Under the pieces are notes generated by a model. The model searched no databases. It saw nothing but the letters and a program-made list of their open reading frames with translations, and was not told the origin of the DNA. Both the position numbers and the translations under genes were made by a program. From DASXHZ01 sp036488085 (GTDB taxonomy: Bacteria > Acidobacteriota > Thermoanaerobaculia > Gp7-AA8): a stretch of DNA of 64,000 nt. Of this stretch, positions 50,965 to 60,078 are shown in pieces; the first letter of the stretch is position 1; each line of letters starts with the position of its first letter. The stretch is taken from NCBI GenBank assembly GCA_036488085.1, contig DASXHZ010000060.1, positions 3,350 to 67,349 of the forward strand, given 5' to 3'.

Positions 50965-52458
50965 CTAGACCGTCGCGGGCGTCGGTGCTGACGCGGCGCA
51001 GAAGCCGATGAGCCAGTCCTTCACGACGAAGCTCGCGCGGACATCATCCTCGTTGTAGCGAAGGACCCGCTCGCGGAGCGCGGCATTCGTCGAAGGGTCC
51101 GTCCAGTAGTCGTTCCACCAAGCAAGGCTCTGCGCGCCACCCGGATCATCGTCGCGCCACTCGAAACCGGCGTACCGCGCGAATGCTTTCAGCGATGAGC
51201 TATCCGTCGGCATCACCACCGAACGCTTCATGGCTTTCTCCAGGTCGACGAACGCCTTCATAAACGTCTCTAGCGCTTCGGACCCGCCGTACAGCGCGGC
51301 GAGACGCCGAAGTGTCGAGCGCTCGTGGTGTGAATAGACGTACACGACATATCTGCCGCGCGCGTCGATTTCTTCGACCTTCTGCAGAAACGCGCGCCAC
51401 ACCTCCTCTTCCGTTTCCGGCGCTGTCGCGCAAACGGGCTCGAAGGTGCCGAAGTGCTCGTCGCGGAACGCCGACGTACCGAACGCCGGTGCCGATTGCG
51501 GACGAATGAGGAGCCCGTGCAGGTACACGAACGGATCGATGGAGAAGTCCTCGATGTCGTACGACACTTCGAAGTCGACCACTGGTGCCGTCCATGGCGC
51601 GAGGAGGAGGGGACTGCCGCTCTTCTGGACGCGCGCTTTCCGCGTCCATTGCTCGGCGCGCGCGAGCTTGATGCCTTTCACGGCGACGAGGCTTGCCGGG
51701 TCCGCCACTGCGAGTTCGCTCGCCGTGCGCACGCCGATTTGAATGAGCCGCTCGCGGTAGCTCGCGCCGACGCCGTCGACTGTCGTCACGTCATCCGCGT
51801 CAACGAGCTGCTTCCAGCAGTGCTTCTGCCATGCGCACGCCGTACATGCGCCCTGCCACGCCGGGTTACTGGCGCGGCTGCCGGCGAGGAGCGCGGCGCA
51901 TTCGTCGCGGACCCGCTCATACTCGGGCCAGAACGCGGTGAGGTCATACGTCTGCCACGCGCCGTCTTTGTCGATGATCTGACCGAACAGCGGCCGGGCG
52001 CCCTGCGTCGCTTCGAGGAGCTCTGCGTACGCGCAGAGCTGCACGGCGTACGCGGGTTTCGGCTTCGACTTCTTCGCATCGGTAAACGCGTTCCCGCTCT
52101 TCACGTCGGCGGGCATGTAGCCGTACGCGCCGAACTGCGAGACAAGCGTGTCCGTGCGAAGGAGGAGGTCCGGTTCTCCCACCATATTGTTCACGGCGAG
52201 AGCTCCGTGGTAGATCGCCGAAACACCACGCGCCATGAGGAGCTGCGTCGTTTCGAGCCGCTCGGCAAGCGGGCGGTCGTGCTCGACCGTCTCCAGGTTC
52301 AGACCGGCGATGATCGCGTCCTCATGCCGTCGTCCGCCGGCCCAGAGCAGTTCCGCGAATGCGCTCGGCGGCAGCCGCTCCGCGGTATCGCCCGCGCGAT
52401 CGAGAAAGACGCGGTGCGCGCAACGGACGTAGTTCGCGAGGTCGGTTGGGGTGGGCAT
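50965..52458 (-). CDS. TM0106-family RecB/Cas4-like nuclease with HhH and RNase-H-like domain
   Basis: 497 residues. PD-(D/E)XK core with GEPDLLL and ADVKSG (about 94-120) and an iron-sulfur Cys set C13, C205, C208, C214 as in Cas4. Then an HhH region (VDGVGASYRERLIQIGV) and a C-terminal RNase-H-like domain (FEVSYDIEDF to RYNEDDVRA). Follows the GIY-YIG gene by 40 bases on the same strand, so it may be the last gene of the methylase operon. Confidence 0.88.
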   Translation of the reverse strand: MPTPTDLANYVRCAHRVFLDRAGDTAERLPPSAFAELLWAGGRRHEDAIIAGLNLETVEHDRPLAERLETTQLLMARGVSAIYHGALAVNNMVGEPDLLLRTDTLVSQFGAYGYMPADVKSGNAFTDAKKSKPKPAYAVQLCAYAELLEATQGARPLFGQIIDKDGAWQTYDLTAFWPEYERVRDECAALLAGSRASNPAWQGACTACAWQKHCWKQLVDADDVTTVDGVGASYRERLIQIGVRTASELAVADPASLVAVKGIKLARAEQWTRKARVQKSGSPLLLAPWTAPVVDFEVSYDIEDFSIDPFVYLHGLLIRPQSAPAFGTSAFRDEHFGTFEPVCATAPETEEEVWRAFLQKVEEIDARGRYVVYVYSHHERSTLRRLAALYGGSEALETFMKAFVDLEKAMKRSVVMPTDSSSLKAFARYAGFEWRDDDPGGAQSLAWWNDYWTDPSTNAALRERVLRYNEDDVRASFVVKDWLIGFCAASAPTPATV

Positions 52459-52498
52459 AGGTGGGGCGGAACGGTTCTCAGGAAGAGACGCGCGCGGA

Positions 52499-53692
52499 TT
52501 AATCGGGTGTCGTCGCCTTCACCAGTTTCGCGGCCTTCGGGTCGTAGATGTACCCGGTGATGGTGCCGTCTTTGATGCGCGAGACGGCTTCGTCGATCAC
52601 GAAGAGCGGAACGAGGAACCACTCCTCCGGTCGTACGGGGTGGCCGAACCGGTCATTGATCGTGATGTCCAACCGCGCGGTTGCGAACAGCCGGTGAAAC
52701 AGGTTCTCCATCCGCGTACGATTGATTCCTGCGAGCTTGTAGGTCGCGACGACCTCAACTTTCGCCAGGAGGTAGGTAGCTTCGTCCTCGGCGTTCGCGA
52801 TGCGGGTCTCCACTCTGCCACCGGTCACGCCGATCTTGTGGATGATGTCGCGGTGCTGTGCGACATAGGGATGACCGGAAAGAGAGCGCAGCACGTAGAT
52901 CGTGCCGCTCTCGACATCGTCGTTTTCGAGTTCGCCGCCGAAGGAGAGTTGTCCGCTTGTCGGCGATGCCAGCCGCCGCGCGGCAGGGTCGTTGTAAAAA
53001 GCACGCTGCAGCGAGCGAAGCAGCAAATTGCTTTCCGTCCCATTGGAGAAGATGAGGCGCAGCCGGCGGTCAACTTCTCGGGCGGTCGTCTTCAGTGGCT
53101 CGCCGAGTTCGGCGACGTACACCATCATGCCGTCGAGAACAAAGAAATCGCCGGCCTCGATGGCGCGACGGCCCGCCTCGATCGGCTGCGACTGTCGCAA
53201 GCCGGTCTTCACTTCCGTGCTCACGCGCTCGAATAGCGGCTTAAACGTCTCGAAGTCCGCACACGGCTTGCGGTCCGCGATCTCCTCCGCGGCGCGTTTG
53301 TCCGCGCTCGTGCGCACGTGGCGCAGGACCGCCATGTCTCCGGCGTCGGCTAGGCCAGCCAACTCGGCGGCCAGATCATCGGTGTCGACGGCTTGCTCCG
53401 ACGGAGCAACAAGCGGCGCCCCCGCAAGTAAGCCCTGGTCGTCGAGCGGCTCGAGGAGGACGCGGCAGTCCGGGAGCGCGCGCAAGCGATCAAGACGCAC
53501 CGCGTAGAGCCGCTCGAATATGTCGCGGTCTTCACCATGTCGCGGCGCATGACCGTGCGTCTTGACGAAGCGTTGGATCTCCTCGAACCCGGAGACTACA
53601 CGCTCCTCGCTCGCTGGGCGGCCGGTCTTCTCGTCGGGCGGCGCGAAATCGGCCAGCTCCGCAGCGAGTTCGTCCAGATCGGCGTCACTCAT
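52499..53692 (-). CDS. GIY-YIG (T5orf172-type) nuclease family protein
   Basis: 397 residues from ATG 53,692, eight bases before the helicase stop. The C-terminal half carries GTIYVLRSLSG and IHKIGVTGGRVETRIANA as the GIY-YIG core, and a downstream MENLFHRLF with the catalytic Glu. The N-terminal half is uncharacterised. Such proteins accompany helicase plus methylase genes in several mobile-element clusters. Confidence 0.85.
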   Translation of the reverse strand: MSDADLDELAAELADFAPPDEKTGRPASEERVVSGFEEIQRFVKTHGHAPRHGEDRDIFERLYAVRLDRLRALPDCRVLLEPLDDQGLLAGAPLVAPSEQAVDTDDLAAELAGLADAGDMAVLRHVRTSADKRAAEEIADRKPCADFETFKPLFERVSTEVKTGLRQSQPIEAGRRAIEAGDFFVLDGMMVYVAELGEPLKTTAREVDRRLRLIFSNGTESNLLLRSLQRAFYNDPAARRLASPTSGQLSFGGELENDDVESGTIYVLRSLSGHPYVAQHRDIIHKIGVTGGRVETRIANAEDEATYLLAKVEVVATYKLAGINRTRMENLFHRLFATARLDITINDRFGHPVRPEEWFLVPLFVIDEAVSRIKDGTITGYIYDPKAAKLVKATTPD

Positions 53693-55739
53693 ACAGTTTT
53701 TCTGCCTTGTAGCGCATGAAGGCAGCGGCGCCTTCGGCCATGCGCCGCTCCCACGCGTCTTGGGCGTCGAGGGCCGGAATGCGGCCGCGCTCCTTCTTGA
53801 AGTGGACGGCGCGGACCGCCAGCTCCTTTGCCTCGTCCGGTGTGAGGCTTGTGCGTTTGGCCGAGATCGCCGCAGCGACCCGCTTGAGGCTCTCTTCACT
53901 CATCGTTTTCGCGAGAATGGCGTAGGCCTCGCCGAAGGGATTGACGCGATCGATTAGATCGATGTCCAACTCCCGTACATCCATCGCAAAGCGGCGCACA
54001 CCGTCAATCAGGGCGGTATTCGGCGAATCCTCTTCGTTGCGCTCGTTCACGAGCTGCTTCGCTTTTTGGGTGAGGTTCAACGCGGCGATCGCATGTTGGC
54101 GCACGGCCTCCTGATCATCCGCGTCGAGCTCGGGATACTTTTCCTTGATGATCTTGCCCATACGAACGCGGGTAAGTTCTTCCGGCACGAGCTCCTCATC
54201 GAACAATCCGCGCGCGACCGCGGTCTTGTCCTGAATGAAGCTCGCGATGACCTCGTTCAGATCCTGCTGGCAGATTCGTACCGCTTCCTCGCTTTGCGGT
54301 ACGACGAGCCCTTTGATCTCGACTTCGAACGAACCCGTCTCCTTGTTCACGCCAACGTTGCACCGGTCGGGATCGTAACCTCCTTCGCCGTAATCGAACC
54401 CGGGCGTTGGGCCGCTCTCGGCGTTCTTCGGCTTGAACTCGAAGCGCGGGGCAAGCACCTGCTCCATCAGCAGGCTCGCCGCGATCGCCTTCAACGTATC
54501 GTTGACCGCTTCGGTGACAGCTTGTTCACTGGCGTCGGGCTCGGCGATGAGATTCGTGAACCGTGCGCGAGTCTTCCCCGGCGCGTCACGGGTGGCGCGG
54601 CCGATGATCTGCACGATCTCGGTGAGGCTTGCGCGGTAACCGACAGTTAGAGCGTGCTCACACCAAATCCAATCAAAGCCTTCCTTCGCCATGCCGAGCG
54701 CGATGATGATGTCGACATGATCCCGATTATTCTTCTGGGCCGGATCTTTGAGGGCGGTGGACACGCGGTCGCGCCTCGTGTTGTCGTCGTCGACGAGATC
54801 GGCGATCCGCAGCACGCGACCATCTGAGCGCCTGACAAGCTGAAACCCGGTCGTGTCGTCGACGCCTTGCCATTCGCCCAGCGCCTCGATGATGTGCTCC
54901 ACCTCGCGCATCTTGTCCTTCGTGCTTTCGCGCGAATTCACGTTGGGGATGTGAACGATCGTCTTTTCTGCGGCGTCGAGAACGTTCAGGATGTCGTCGA
55001 CGTAGGAGCCACTGTAGAAGAAGTAGCCGATGTCGAGCTGCTTCAGATATTGATAGCCGTTCAGCTGCTCGTAGTACGTGTAGGTGACGGTATCGAACTT
55101 CGCCTCGTCGGATGGCGCCAGCACGGCCTCTGTGTCACCGCGGAAGTAGGAGCCCGTCATCGCGACGATGTGCGTCTCGCCACGTGCGATGAACTGCCCC
55201 AGGTGCGCGCCGAGCTTGTTGTCGGGGTTCGCCGAGACATGGTGAAACTCATCGACCGCGATCAGCCGGCGGTCGAACGCCTCCACGCCGTACGCATCCA
55301 CCGCGAAACGAAAGGTGGCGTGCGTGCAGACGAGCACCTTGTCGTCGCTCTGAAGGAAGGCACCGAGAGCCTTCACCTTTCCGCCGTTGTCGTTCCCCGG
55401 CGCGTTGCAGAGATTCCACTTCGGCTCTACGTGCCAGTCCGCCCAGAAGCCGTACTTCGACAGCGGCTCGTCGTTGAAGCTCGCCCCGATCGATCGCTCG
55501 GGCACGACGATGATGGCCTGCTTCAGTCCTTGGTTCTGCAGCTTGTCGAGTGCAATGAACATGAGCGCCCGGCTCTTTCCCGATGCCGGCGGAGACTTAA
55601 TGAGGAGATACTGCTCGCCGCGCTTTTCGTAGGCACGCTCCTGCATGGTTCGCATGCCGAGCGCATTTGCACTCGTTGATGCACCGCTACGCGCGTACGT
55701 TACGGAAACCGACGGTACTGACTTCACTCTGTCGCTCAT
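53685..55739 (-). CDS. DEAD/DEAH helicase
   Basis: 684 residues. Motif I SPPASGKSRA, II AVDEFHH, III AMTGSYF, VI QIIGRATRDAPGK: a superfamily 2 ATPase like the motor subunits of Type I or ISP restriction enzymes. The C-terminal 250 residues are unassigned. The stop of the methylase overlaps its start (ATGA) and its own stop overlaps the GIY-YIG start. Confidence 0.9.
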   Translation of the reverse strand: MSDRVKSVPSVSVTYARSGASTSANALGMRTMQERAYEKRGEQYLLIKSPPASGKSRALMFIALDKLQNQGLKQAIIVVPERSIGASFNDEPLSKYGFWADWHVEPKWNLCNAPGNDNGGKVKALGAFLQSDDKVLVCTHATFRFAVDAYGVEAFDRRLIAVDEFHHVSANPDNKLGAHLGQFIARGETHIVAMTGSYFRGDTEAVLAPSDEAKFDTVTYTYYEQLNGYQYLKQLDIGYFFYSGSYVDDILNVLDAAEKTIVHIPNVNSRESTKDKMREVEHIIEALGEWQGVDDTTGFQLVRRSDGRVLRIADLVDDDNTRRDRVSTALKDPAQKNNRDHVDIIIALGMAKEGFDWIWCEHALTVGYRASLTEIVQIIGRATRDAPGKTRARFTNLIAEPDASEQAVTEAVNDTLKAIAASLLMEQVLAPRFEFKPKNAESGPTPGFDYGEGGYDPDRCNVGVNKETGSFEVEIKGLVVPQSEEAVRICQQDLNEVIASFIQDKTAVARGLFDEELVPEELTRVRMGKIIKEKYPELDADDQEAVRQHAIAALNLTQKAKQLVNERNEEDSPNTALIDGVRRFAMDVRELDIDLIDRVNPFGEAYAILAKTMSEESLKRVAAAISAKRTSLTPDEAKELAVRAVHFKKERGRIPALDAQDAWERRMAEGAAAFMRYKAEKLYE

Positions 55740-58492
55740 ATGGTGTTTAGGGTTGTGCGTGTTCTGATCTTCATCGGTCCGCTCGTGTTGACTATCTTCG
55801 TGTAGAGGTCGAATAGCTTCTCAAGACGCTCCGTATCGTTCTTGAATCGGCGGCCGATGTAGATGCGCTCGAGTACTTCGTCGTTTCGGCTATGCGCGGC
55901 GCGCAGATCGGCAGGCATCGTGTCAGGATCGTAGAGTTCGGCGATCGTGGCAGGAAAGCGGTGCTCGCGTGCCAACAAAATGTCCTCGGCACAGCGCGTG
56001 AGGTCCGATTTATTCTTCTCAGTGAGTCTGGGGAGCGGAAAGGTATTCCATCCCAAGTTGCTGGCGTAGCGTATTCGAGTCTCAAGCTTGCCGCAGATCG
56101 TCGTGATCCAAACTAAATGAAGACGGGAAGCGAGCACCGAGAAGTCCACCAGCGACGGGTCGTATATCGCGTGCGCGAGATGCGTAATGATGACATTCGG
56201 ACCGAGAAGCCCTACAGGCAGGTACTCTCGACGCTCCGATGAGACTTGGGGAACTAGAATCTGCATCGAGCGACAGGTGTTGCGATAGCGAAACTGGTGC
56301 GGTCGCTTTGTCAGTGTGGCGGCAACCTCGCCGCCCTCCTGACGGTATCTGAGCACGTGATCGATGCGGCGTGCTACTTCTGGGATGCGCTTGGCCAATG
56401 GCAGATCGTCGTCATCTATCCATAGGCAGAATCGGGTTATCCCATCGACAAACTCGCTCGTACCGTAGACTCTCCGCAGAAGCCGTGTGGCCTCGGGTTC
56501 TTCATTCATGAGATTGCGTGCATCGTTGGCGGACATGAAGAAGCCGCCGCCATCATAGGCAGCGTTCCCGGTGATCATGCGCGATAGAGAGTTCGCATTT
56601 GCAGATTGAGGTTGAACGATCACATCCGGGCCATCCACAAGGTACGGGTTGATATTGGCTACTTGCCGTCGAGAGCCCTCGCCGTATATGAGCTTTGCTG
56701 ATGGTTTTTGGGTCGTTAGCCCTATGATCGTGCAGGAAACGCCGGCGTTTCCCCGTGCGTTGTTTGACCACTTGAACGTTTCGTACGCGAACTCGATTTG
56801 GCAGCCAAGAGCTCGGATCGCTGGCCACAGTACGGGCACATGCGTACCTTGTGCGACAGAGTTAGTAGTGACAAGCGCCGCCTTGTTCGCAAACTTTAAG
56901 AATGTCGCGGCCTTAACGAAGAATCCGCAGATATAGTCGAGGTTCTTGTGCTGGCCCTTACCGAAGATGCGTGCCATATCTTGCTTCTGAGGCGCGCTTT
57001 GCTTCTTGCCTCCGATGTAGGGCGGGTTTCCGCAAACGTAGGTTTCGCCACCCTCGTTCTCAAAGTCGACCTTTGCTTGATTTGAAGGCGAGCTAAACAG
57101 GTCCTCACCGCGCAGTGTTACGCTCATCGCGGTGGGCGGACAGATACCCGACCAGTCCAGCTGCAACGCGTTCCCGCAGGTAATCCAGTTCTCATTTCGC
57201 AGGGGCAATAGGTCGGCAAGGGCGAGCTTTTGCCCTCGGTACAACACATCGCACTGGTACTCGGCAATGATCAGCGCGAGCCGCGCGATCTCAGCCGGGA
57301 AATCACGCAGCTCAATCCCCCGAAAATTCGTGAGGGGAATGTCAGACCCGCGGTCGGGCTCGCCTCGTCGCCGGTTGATCTCCGCCTCGATCGCGCGCAT
57401 CTCTTTGTAGGCGATGACTAGGAAGTTTCCGGAGCCGCAGGCGGGATCGAAGACTCTGATTCTCGCGATGCGCTTGCGCAGATTGAGCAAGATGCGAGGG
57501 TTATCGCCGGCCTCTTCGAGCCTCGCGCGCAAGTCGTTCAGGAAAAGCGGGTTCAGAACCTTGAGGATGTTGGGAACACTGGTGTAGTGCATCCCCAACT
57601 CGCCGCGTTCGTCGTCGTCGGCTACCGCCTGGATCATGGAGCCGAAGATGTCGGGGTTGATTTTCGTCCAATCCAAACCGCCGACATGCAGTAGATACGA
57701 CCGGGCGATCCTGCTGAATCGCGGTACGTCATCGCTTCCGGAAAACAACTGACCGTTGACGTAGGGGAAGTCGTCAGCCCACCGCGGGATGTTGGCTGCT
57801 GCCCGGTCCTCGCGCTTCGTGTTCATGGAACGAAAAAGCGTGGCGATGACTTCGTGCGTGTTGGACGAGTCCTTGGCGCTCATCTGCGTCACCGTTTCGG
57901 TGAAGCGGCCTTTCCCGCGGAAGATGTCGGTGTCCTCCGCGAAGAAACAGAAGATGAGCCGCGCCATGAACTTATTCAGGTCGTGGCGGCGATCCGCCTT
58001 GCCCCACTCTGGGTTTTCCGTCAGGAGTTCAACGTAGAGCCGGTTGAGGCGGCTGGTCGCGCGGATGTCGAAGGCATTCTCGGTGATCTGTCGAACGGCG
58101 GTGATTCCCGCAAGGGGCAGGAAGAAACCGAAGTAGTCGGGGAAGTCCTTGAACGCGCAGGCTATCGTCTCGCCGCTCGTCAGGTCCTCGGCTTCGAAGT
58201 CCGCACCGTCCGTAGCGAGGATGAACCTCGCCTTGCCCTTGGTGGTCGCCGGGCTCTCGCGCAGGGCTTTGAGAGTTGCCGTGACCTGGCCGGGATCACA
58301 GGTCAGGACATGTATGTTGCTCGTCTGAAGAACGCCGCCCAGGTCGGACTTGTTGGACGCACCGGCTCGAAGGCGCCGGATGGTCGTCTCCTTGTTCCCG
58401 AAAGCCTCGAGGAACGCGTACGAGAAGTTCGCGGCGTCGAACGGCTGATCCGCAAGATCTGTGATTGCCTGTTCAATTTCTACGGCGTTCAT
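55736..58492 (-). CDS. MmeI-like N6-adenine DNA methylase
   Basis: 918 residues. SAM motif I FDPACGSGNFLV, catalytic GNPPYIGG (NPPY), helical spacer FFLPLAGITAVRQ and a C-terminal target-recognition region. The N-terminus before the spacer (about 90 residues) has no D-(x)n-ExK nuclease motif of the MmeI type, so cleavage may come from the GIY-YIG or Cas4-like partner. GC content looks lower than in the neighbouring chromosome. Coupled to the small upstream ORF. Confidence 0.9.
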   Translation of the reverse strand: MNAVEIEQAITDLADQPFDAANFSYAFLEAFGNKETTIRRLRAGASNKSDLGGVLQTSNIHVLTCDPGQVTATLKALRESPATTKGKARFILATDGADFEAEDLTSGETIACAFKDFPDYFGFFLPLAGITAVRQITENAFDIRATSRLNRLYVELLTENPEWGKADRRHDLNKFMARLIFCFFAEDTDIFRGKGRFTETVTQMSAKDSSNTHEVIATLFRSMNTKREDRAAANIPRWADDFPYVNGQLFSGSDDVPRFSRIARSYLLHVGGLDWTKINPDIFGSMIQAVADDDERGELGMHYTSVPNILKVLNPLFLNDLRARLEEAGDNPRILLNLRKRIARIRVFDPACGSGNFLVIAYKEMRAIEAEINRRRGEPDRGSDIPLTNFRGIELRDFPAEIARLALIIAEYQCDVLYRGQKLALADLLPLRNENWITCGNALQLDWSGICPPTAMSVTLRGEDLFSSPSNQAKVDFENEGGETYVCGNPPYIGGKKQSAPQKQDMARIFGKGQHKNLDYICGFFVKAATFLKFANKAALVTTNSVAQGTHVPVLWPAIRALGCQIEFAYETFKWSNNARGNAGVSCTIIGLTTQKPSAKLIYGEGSRRQVANINPYLVDGPDVIVQPQSANANSLSRMITGNAAYDGGGFFMSANDARNLMNEEPEATRLLRRVYGTSEFVDGITRFCLWIDDDDLPLAKRIPEVARRIDHVLRYRQEGGEVAATLTKRPHQFRYRNTCRSMQILVPQVSSERREYLPVGLLGPNVIITHLAHAIYDPSLVDFSVLASRLHLVWITTICGKLETRIRYASNLGWNTFPLPRLTEKNKSDLTRCAEDILLAREHRFPATIAELYDPDTMPADLRAAHSRNDEVLERIYIGRRFKNDTERLEKLFDLYTKIVNTSGPMKIRTRTTLNTI

Positions 58493-58644
58493 GATCGCGC
58501 CGTCATCACTCCCGCCGGTGTGTCTTGCCTGCGCTCCAGTTCTGCGACGGGGCCGTCGAACTGCGGGCTGCCCGCGAGGAGAGTGGAAAGATGCTCTCGG
58601 AGATCGTTTTCCTGGTTCGTGATGAACGTGGATTCGGAGGACAT
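58489..58644 (-). CDS. 51-residue protein coupled to the methylase
   Basis: ATG 58,644 (or longer to 58,713). Product SSESTFITNQENDLREHLSTLLAG...DGPVAELERRQ is helical. Its stop overlaps the methylase start as ATGA. No family match. Confidence 0.5.
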   Translation of the reverse strand: MSSESTFITNQENDLREHLSTLLAGSPQFDGPVAELERRQDTPAGVMTARS

Positions 58645-58830
58645 GGCAGGTGGCTCTTTTCGGCTGAAGTCAGCACGTGCCAGCAGCGTAGCATCCGGAC
58701 CAGCTGTGCTCAATTGCGCGTTGAATTTCTGATCCTAGCGAAAGGGTCCGCGGCGGCGACGAGCGCCCAAGATTTGAGCGCAGAGCGCTGGCTTGCAGAC
58801 AAGCGATCTGACGGGTACGGTGGGACGCTG

Positions 58831-60078
58831 ATGACCCTTCGCACCGTTCATCCACGGCTCGCCGTCGCCCTTTCCGGAGGAGGCTTCCGGGCAGCGCTTT
58901 TTCACGCCGGCGTTCTTGTCCGCGTCGCGGAGGCCGGATGGCTTCCGCGACTTGACCTGATTTCGACCGTGTCTGGCGGCAGCATTCTCGGCGCGGTCCT
59001 CGCGACGAAATGGGAACAGATTCTGCGCAAAGGCGCGTCTGCAACCGCGCTTCGGGAAGTCGTCGTCGCGCCTTTCACGCGGGCGCTGGAACGCTCAAGC
59101 TTCATCGGTTCGTGGGGTGCGCGGCTACCCCTTGCGTTTCTGCGGCACGCGTTCGAACGGGAGGCGTGGAATCGGACGAGTCTCGCGGCCGAGCTCCTCT
59201 CGACGCACTTCGATTTGTCTGACATTCGCCAGTTGCCGGAATCTCCATATCTGGTCGTGAATGCGTCGAATCTTCTGTCCGGTCGCTCGTGGCGATTTAC
59301 GCGCGACGGGTGCGGCGACTCGCGGTTCGGATATGCGCGCTGGAGACAGTTTTTTTCGGTCGGCGCCGCCGTCGCCGCCAGCGCCGCTTTCCCGCCGGTG
59401 TTTTCTCCGCTTCCTATGTCGACGAGCACGCTCGCATTCTCTGGACCCGTGTATGGCGAACAGGCTTTGCCACTCCCAGCCCTAATGCCGCTCTCTGACG
59501 GCGGCGTTTACGACAACCTGGGAGTCGAAGTCGCGACGAAGACGACGTTGGTGACCGGACGAACTGTGTCCGTTCCGGAGTTTCTCCTCGTCAGTGACGG
59601 TGGGTTTCCAGCGCAGCAGCGCTTTCGGCGATCAGGTATGCCCGCAGTTGGAGAAGGGCTGCTTCTCTACCGCGTCGACGAAGTTGCGAGAGATCAAGTC
59701 GGCGCGCTACGTCGGCGGATGCTGGTGCGGCAGTTCCAGGAGGGCCGCGGGCCAGGCGCGCTGATCGTGCTCGGGAGTAGCGTCCGCAAACTTCCTGCGT
59801 CTGCCCTCGAAAGCTACGTGAAGGCTGTTGGTACGAACGCGGTCATCCCCGAGACGCTCGTAGGCCGGATTCAGTCAATCAGAACGCACCTAAATCGGTT
59901 TTCAGAGACTGAAGCAGAAGCCCTCATGTACCACGGCTACACACTCACAGACGCAGTTCTTCATGCCTACCGTGACTCGTACGATCCCGCCTATCAGCTC
60001 GCACCGTGGGGCGATTGGCGCATCGAGTTCACGCCGACGAAAATCGAGGAATGGGAGCGCGGCCTCAGCGTGCGCTAA
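58831..60078 (+). CDS. Patatin-like phospholipase (CapV-like)
   Basis: 415 residues from ATG 58,831. Oxyanion loop SGGGFRAALFHAG, nucleophile region STVSGGSILGA, and catalytic Asp in LSDGGVYDNLG. No signal peptide. Patatin lipases are membrane-degrading effectors in CBASS (CapV). Its end abuts the E2-E1-JAB gene on the opposite strand, with no gap. It has its own promoter, as the start is 186 bases from the methylase operon. Confidence 0.9.
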   Translation: MTLRTVHPRLAVALSGGGFRAALFHAGVLVRVAEAGWLPRLDLISTVSGGSILGAVLATKWEQILRKGASATALREVVVAPFTRALERSSFIGSWGARLPLAFLRHAFEREAWNRTSLAAELLSTHFDLSDIRQLPESPYLVVNASNLLSGRSWRFTRDGCGDSRFGYARWRQFFSVGAAVAASAAFPPVFSPLPMSTSTLAFSGPVYGEQALPLPALMPLSDGGVYDNLGVEVATKTTLVTGRTVSVPEFLLVSDGGFPAQQRFRRSGMPAVGEGLLLYRVDEVARDQVGALRRRMLVRQFQEGRGPGALIVLGSSVRKLPASALESYVKAVGTNAVIPETLVGRIQSIRTHLNRFSETEAEALMYHGYTLTDAVLHAYRDSYDPAYQLAPWGDWRIEFTPTKIEEWERGLSVR

